Shown: piece by piece, positions 5,453 through 7,488 of the stretch
Layout: each line of letters begins with the position of its first letter
Position numbering within the stretch: position 1 is the first letter of the stretch
NCBI GenBank assembly: GCA_016290695.1
Contig: JAEEUX010000127.1
Span: 1-7,488, forward strand
Direction of reading: 5' to 3'
From: Oscillospiraceae bacterium
GTDB taxonomy: Bacteria > Bacillota > Clostridia > Oscillospirales > Oscillospiraceae
DNA length: 7,488 nt
Notes under the pieces: generated by a model
What the model saw: the letters and a program-made list of their open reading frames with translations, nothing else
Told to the model about the DNA's origin: nothing
The model's database searches: none
Program-made: the position numbers and the translations under genes

Positions 5453-6217
5453 TCAGGTTTGAGATGTTTCGAGCTGTTTTTTCATTTTCATAAGGACCTT
5501 TGAGTGAATCTGCGAAACTCGCGATTCAGAAACCTTCAGGACCTTTGCAATGTTCTTCATCGTAAGTCCCTCGTAATAATGAAGGACTATAACCATTCTT
5601 TCCTTCTCGGGCAGTTCGGAAATAACGTTTCTGAGAAGCATCGTCGTCTCTTTTTTTTCTACGTCCGTATAAGGATCGCTTTTCACGCCGCCTGATACGT
5701 TTACGTTTTCTTTTTCATAAAGGAGAGACTCGAAGCTGATGATATTGAACATCTGGCTTATGCGAAGTGCCTCAGCGATTTCCTTCTCGCTCATTCCGAG
5801 GCTTTCGGCAAGCTCTTCATCGCTCGGGGCCCTGCCGAGCTTCAGCTCCAAATCGTCCGATGCTTTCTGTATTTCGCTGAGCTTCCTTCTGAGGCTTGTG
5901 GACGCCCAGTCCTGTTTTCTGAGATAATCGAGGACCTCTCCCTTGATTCTTATGGCGGCGTAGGTCTGGAATTTTGTTTCAAACGAACGGTCGTATTTAT
6001 CAACTGCGTCTATAAGCCCGATGACTCCGCTGCTTATAAGATCGTTCTGGTCACAATAGCTTCTGTATTGCGGCATTATTCGTTTTACGACGCCTATGAC
6101 GAGATAGAGATAATGGGACAAAAGCTGCTTTTTTATGTCAGGGTTCTTGCTTTTAAAGTACGCGTCCCATAACTTATCAGCTTCCGCGTCGCGATTTGCC
6201 GCGCCTGATTCATGCAT
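5453..6217 (-). CDS. sigD: RNA polymerase sigma factor sigma-28 (SigD/FliA/WhiG family)
   Basis: The 254-residue length is typical for FliA/SigD. Region 2 spans about residues 28-110, with the core-binding DLISSGVIGLIDAVDKYD (59-76) and the -10-recognition part FQTYAAIRIKGEVLDYLRKQDW (83-104, given here to W104). Region 3 is about 112-160, with GRAPSDEELAESLGMSEKEI. Region 4 is about 198-250, with ELPEKERMVIVLHYYEGLT followed by the -35-binding helix-turn-helix (KNIAKVLKVSESRVSQIHSK, 221-240). It directs transcription of late flagellar and motility genes and is inhibited by FlgM, encoded at 1085-1405. The ATG is six bases after GGTGAT (6229-6224) and 39 nt downstream of the PilZ gene. One oddity: family members usually read DW-x-PRS just after region 2.4, while this one reads DWASTS (103-108). 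Confidence 0.95.
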   Translation of the reverse strand: MHESGAANRDAEADKLWDAYFKSKNPDIKKQLLSHYLYLVIGVVKRIMPQYRSYCDQNDLISSGVIGLIDAVDKYDRSFETKFQTYAAIRIKGEVLDYLRKQDWASTSLRRKLSEIQKASDDLELKLGRAPSDEELAESLGMSEKEIAEALRISQMFNIISFESLLYEKENVNVSGGVKSDPYTDVEKKETTMLLRNVISELPEKERMVIVLHYYEGLTMKNIAKVLKVSESRVSQIHSKVLMKMKKQLETSQT

Positions 6218-6256
6218 CCCGTCATCACCGTCTTTCCGTAAAGGCTTGGCGCCAGG

Positions 6257-6907
6257 TTATTTTGCGGAACTGCGCTCACCCGCGTTTTTTCTCTGGTATA
6301 CGATCACGAATTTAGATAGTGTGTCTTCAGTTGATGAAGTAATGTTGTCGAAGTCTATTCCGCAGATCAAATCCCGCGTTCCGTCCGGGGTCGCCGACGC
6401 TCTGACGATGACTCCTCCAATTATAGGCAACATTATATCAAATCCGAAGCGATCAAGCAACACCTGAATTTGCACTCGTTCTCCGAGCTTATATCTGCCG
6501 TTAACTCTTACGCGAAGGCCGGTGGAGCTGATGTCGAGAGTTCGCGTTTTTTCCCACGAACCTCCGGTCTTGCGGATTTCGACGGGGACCGTCACCTCAC
6601 ATCTGTATGCGCGCCTGTTTTGTATCACGCTGTAATTATCGACGTATTTAAGCTTCAGGGTATCCACGTTTTCGGATTTTTCCATTCCGACGACCTCCAT
6701 CATACATTTCTGGATGCCGCGGGCGTTGGAGCCAATTGTATTTGTATGCTTACCTACATAGGCGGAAAAGGTTCTGTTAACATCCCATGGGCGGATAATC
6801 ACCATAGTGTCCGCCGAAACAACATCGTCAATGCTTGCGATATGCTCTCCGTGGTTATCCACGAGTTTGATCTTGTCTCCGGGCTTATAAACTTTTCGTA
6901 AGTCCAT
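6257..6907 (-). CDS. YcgR-like PilZ-domain c-di-GMP receptor
   Basis: A 216-residue cytosolic protein with two domains. The N-terminal part (about 1-92) resembles the YcgR/PilZN beta-barrel partner domain. The PilZ domain (about 96-205) carries the c-di-GMP-binding RxxxR motif in QNRRAYR (R98 to R102) and the DxSxxG motif (DISSTG, 125-130); the later CGIDF (182-186) also fits the fold. All key ligand-binding residues are present, so binding is likely. YcgR/DgrA/MotI-type proteins slow flagellar rotation at high c-di-GMP, acting on the motor; this role is inferred here from architecture and from position between flhA and sigD. The open frame extends to GTG 6916, but that GTG is part of the Shine-Dalgarno GAGGTGATC, which is spaced five bases (after AGGTGA) from ATG 6907; the ATG is therefore the start. 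Confidence 0.9.
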   Translation of the reverse strand: MDLRKVYKPGDKIKLVDNHGEHIASIDDVVSADTMVIIRPWDVNRTFSAYVGKHTNTIGSNARGIQKCMMEVVGMEKSENVDTLKLKYVDNYSVIQNRRAYRCEVTVPVEIRKTGGSWEKTRTLDISSTGLRVRVNGRYKLGERVQIQVLLDRFGFDIMLPIIGGVIVRASATPDGTRDLICGIDFDNITSSTEDTLSKFVIVYQRKNAGERSSAK

Positions 6908-6910
6908 TGC

Positions 6911-6919
6911 GATCACCTC
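6911..6919 (-). promoter_or_regulatory. Start-deciding ribosome binding site of the PilZ gene
   Basis: GAGGTGATC on the minus strand matches the anti-Shine-Dalgarno region over nine bases (counterpart of GATCACCTC in the usual 16S rRNA tail). It lies just before the ATG at 6907, so the GTG inside it is not the start codon. Confidence 0.75.
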
Positions 6920-6929
6920 ATAATACGGG

Positions 6930-7488
6930 TCATGCGGCAGAATCGAGATTTATCACTCCGTCGATATGAATCTCAAAATTCTGGGTTACTTCGTTATAGG
7001 ATAATACCGTCAGGTCGGGCATAGTCTGTGAAAGGAGGCTCTTAAAGCGCGGCCTTACCGCCGAGGACGTGAGCACAATGACCTTTTTGCCCTGCATTGC
7101 GGCGTGCTCGACTATCTCCTTCGTGTTCATAAGAAGCTGCTGGAGCTGCGCCGGCTCAAGGATGACGACGTTGCCGCTTTCGGTTTTCCTCGTGCGCTCG
7201 ATTATAAGCTGCTCAAGCGAGGAATCGAGCACGACGACGGAGACGTTTTCTCCTTCGAGGAACCGGTGCGTAATCACGCGGCCAAGGTTTTGGCGAACCT
7301 TTTCGACGAGCTCCTCCGTCGTTTTCGCGGCGTTGCCGCTGTCGGCAAGGGTTTCGAGAATGGTCGAGAGATTTTTGATTGGAATATTTTCGCGCAGGAG
7401 TCCGGCAAGGATTTTTTGGAGGTCGCCGTAGGAATAGAGCTTGGGGATGACCTCCTCCACGAGAATAGGCTGCGTTTTGGCGAGGTTG
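6930..7488 (-). CDS. flhA: Flagellar export gate protein FlhA, C-terminal part (cut by window edge)
   Basis: The frame runs in from the right edge and ends at TGA 6932-6930, giving 185 residues. It begins NLAKTQPILVEEVIPKLYS, a conserved stretch of the FlhA cytosolic domain, and includes QQLLMNTKEIVEHA (about residues 115-128). The segment RPRFKSLLSQTMPDLTVLSYNEV (about 147-169; only part of it is needed to recognise the family) is the most typical C-terminal FlhA element. FlhA forms the nonameric ring of the flagellar type III export gate; this cytosolic part docks chaperone-substrate complexes such as FlgN-FlgK. The N-terminal membrane domain lies outside the window. The next gene (PilZ) starts 22 nt downstream. 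An internal GTG at 7460 is not a start, since homology continues upstream to the edge. Confidence 0.95.
   Translation of the reverse strand, partial: NLAKTQPILVEEVIPKLYSYGDLQKILAGLLRENIPIKNLSTILETLADSGNAAKTTEELVEKVRQNLGRVITHRFLEGENVSVVVLDSSLEQLIIERTRKTESGNVVILEPAQLQQLLMNTKEIVEHAAMQGKKVIVLTSSAVRPRFKSLLSQTMPDLTVLSYNEVTQNFEIHIDGVINLDSAA

Overview
The window is a contiguous stretch of flagellar genes, all on the minus strand, so transcription runs from high to low coordinates. Gene content and order (flhA, a PilZ protein, sigma-28, a FapA/DUF342 protein, two FlgF/FlgG-type rod proteins, YvyF, FlgM, FlgN, FlgK) match the Gram-positive Firmicutes arrangement. The block yvyF-flgM-flgN-flgK mirrors the yvyF-flgM-yvyG-flgK order of Bacillus subtilis, and the flhO/flhP pair is also a Firmicutes trait. 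Strong Shine-Dalgarno sequences (AGGAGGTGA, GAGGTGATC) support this. An anaerobic, motile member of the Clostridia is my best guess; the genus cannot be read from this sequence.

Right part (about 3708-7488): the tail of an upstream unit. It holds the C-terminal 185 codons of FlhA (export gate), a YcgR-like PilZ c-di-GMP receptor, the flagellar sigma factor (sigma-28/SigD/FliA) and a FapA-family protein. Gaps are 22, 39 and 107 nt.

Middle (3394-3707): the only long gene-free stretch, 314 nt and AT-rich. In transcription order it holds a weak candidate terminator after fapA, a strong palindrome (12-bp perfect arms), a near-consensus sigma-28 promoter (TAAAGTTT-N11-ACCGATAA) and a structured 5' leader ending in a strong ribosome binding site.

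Left part (1-3393): a probable late operon behind that promoter: flhO-like, flhP-like, yvyF, flgM, flgN and the 5' part of flgK. Gaps are 6 to 63 nt, and no internal promoter is convincing.

Together: sigma-28 from the right-hand unit should switch on the left-hand operon, which encodes its own anti-sigma factor FlgM (negative feedback), distal rod proteins, and the chaperone FlgN with its client FlgK. The genes are ordinary flagellar genes. The less routine material is the regulatory region at 3394-3707, the lack of flhF/flhG between flhA and sigD, and the unusual residues in a promoter-recognition segment of sigma-28. I found no mobile element, CRISPR array, tRNA, rRNA or defence system.
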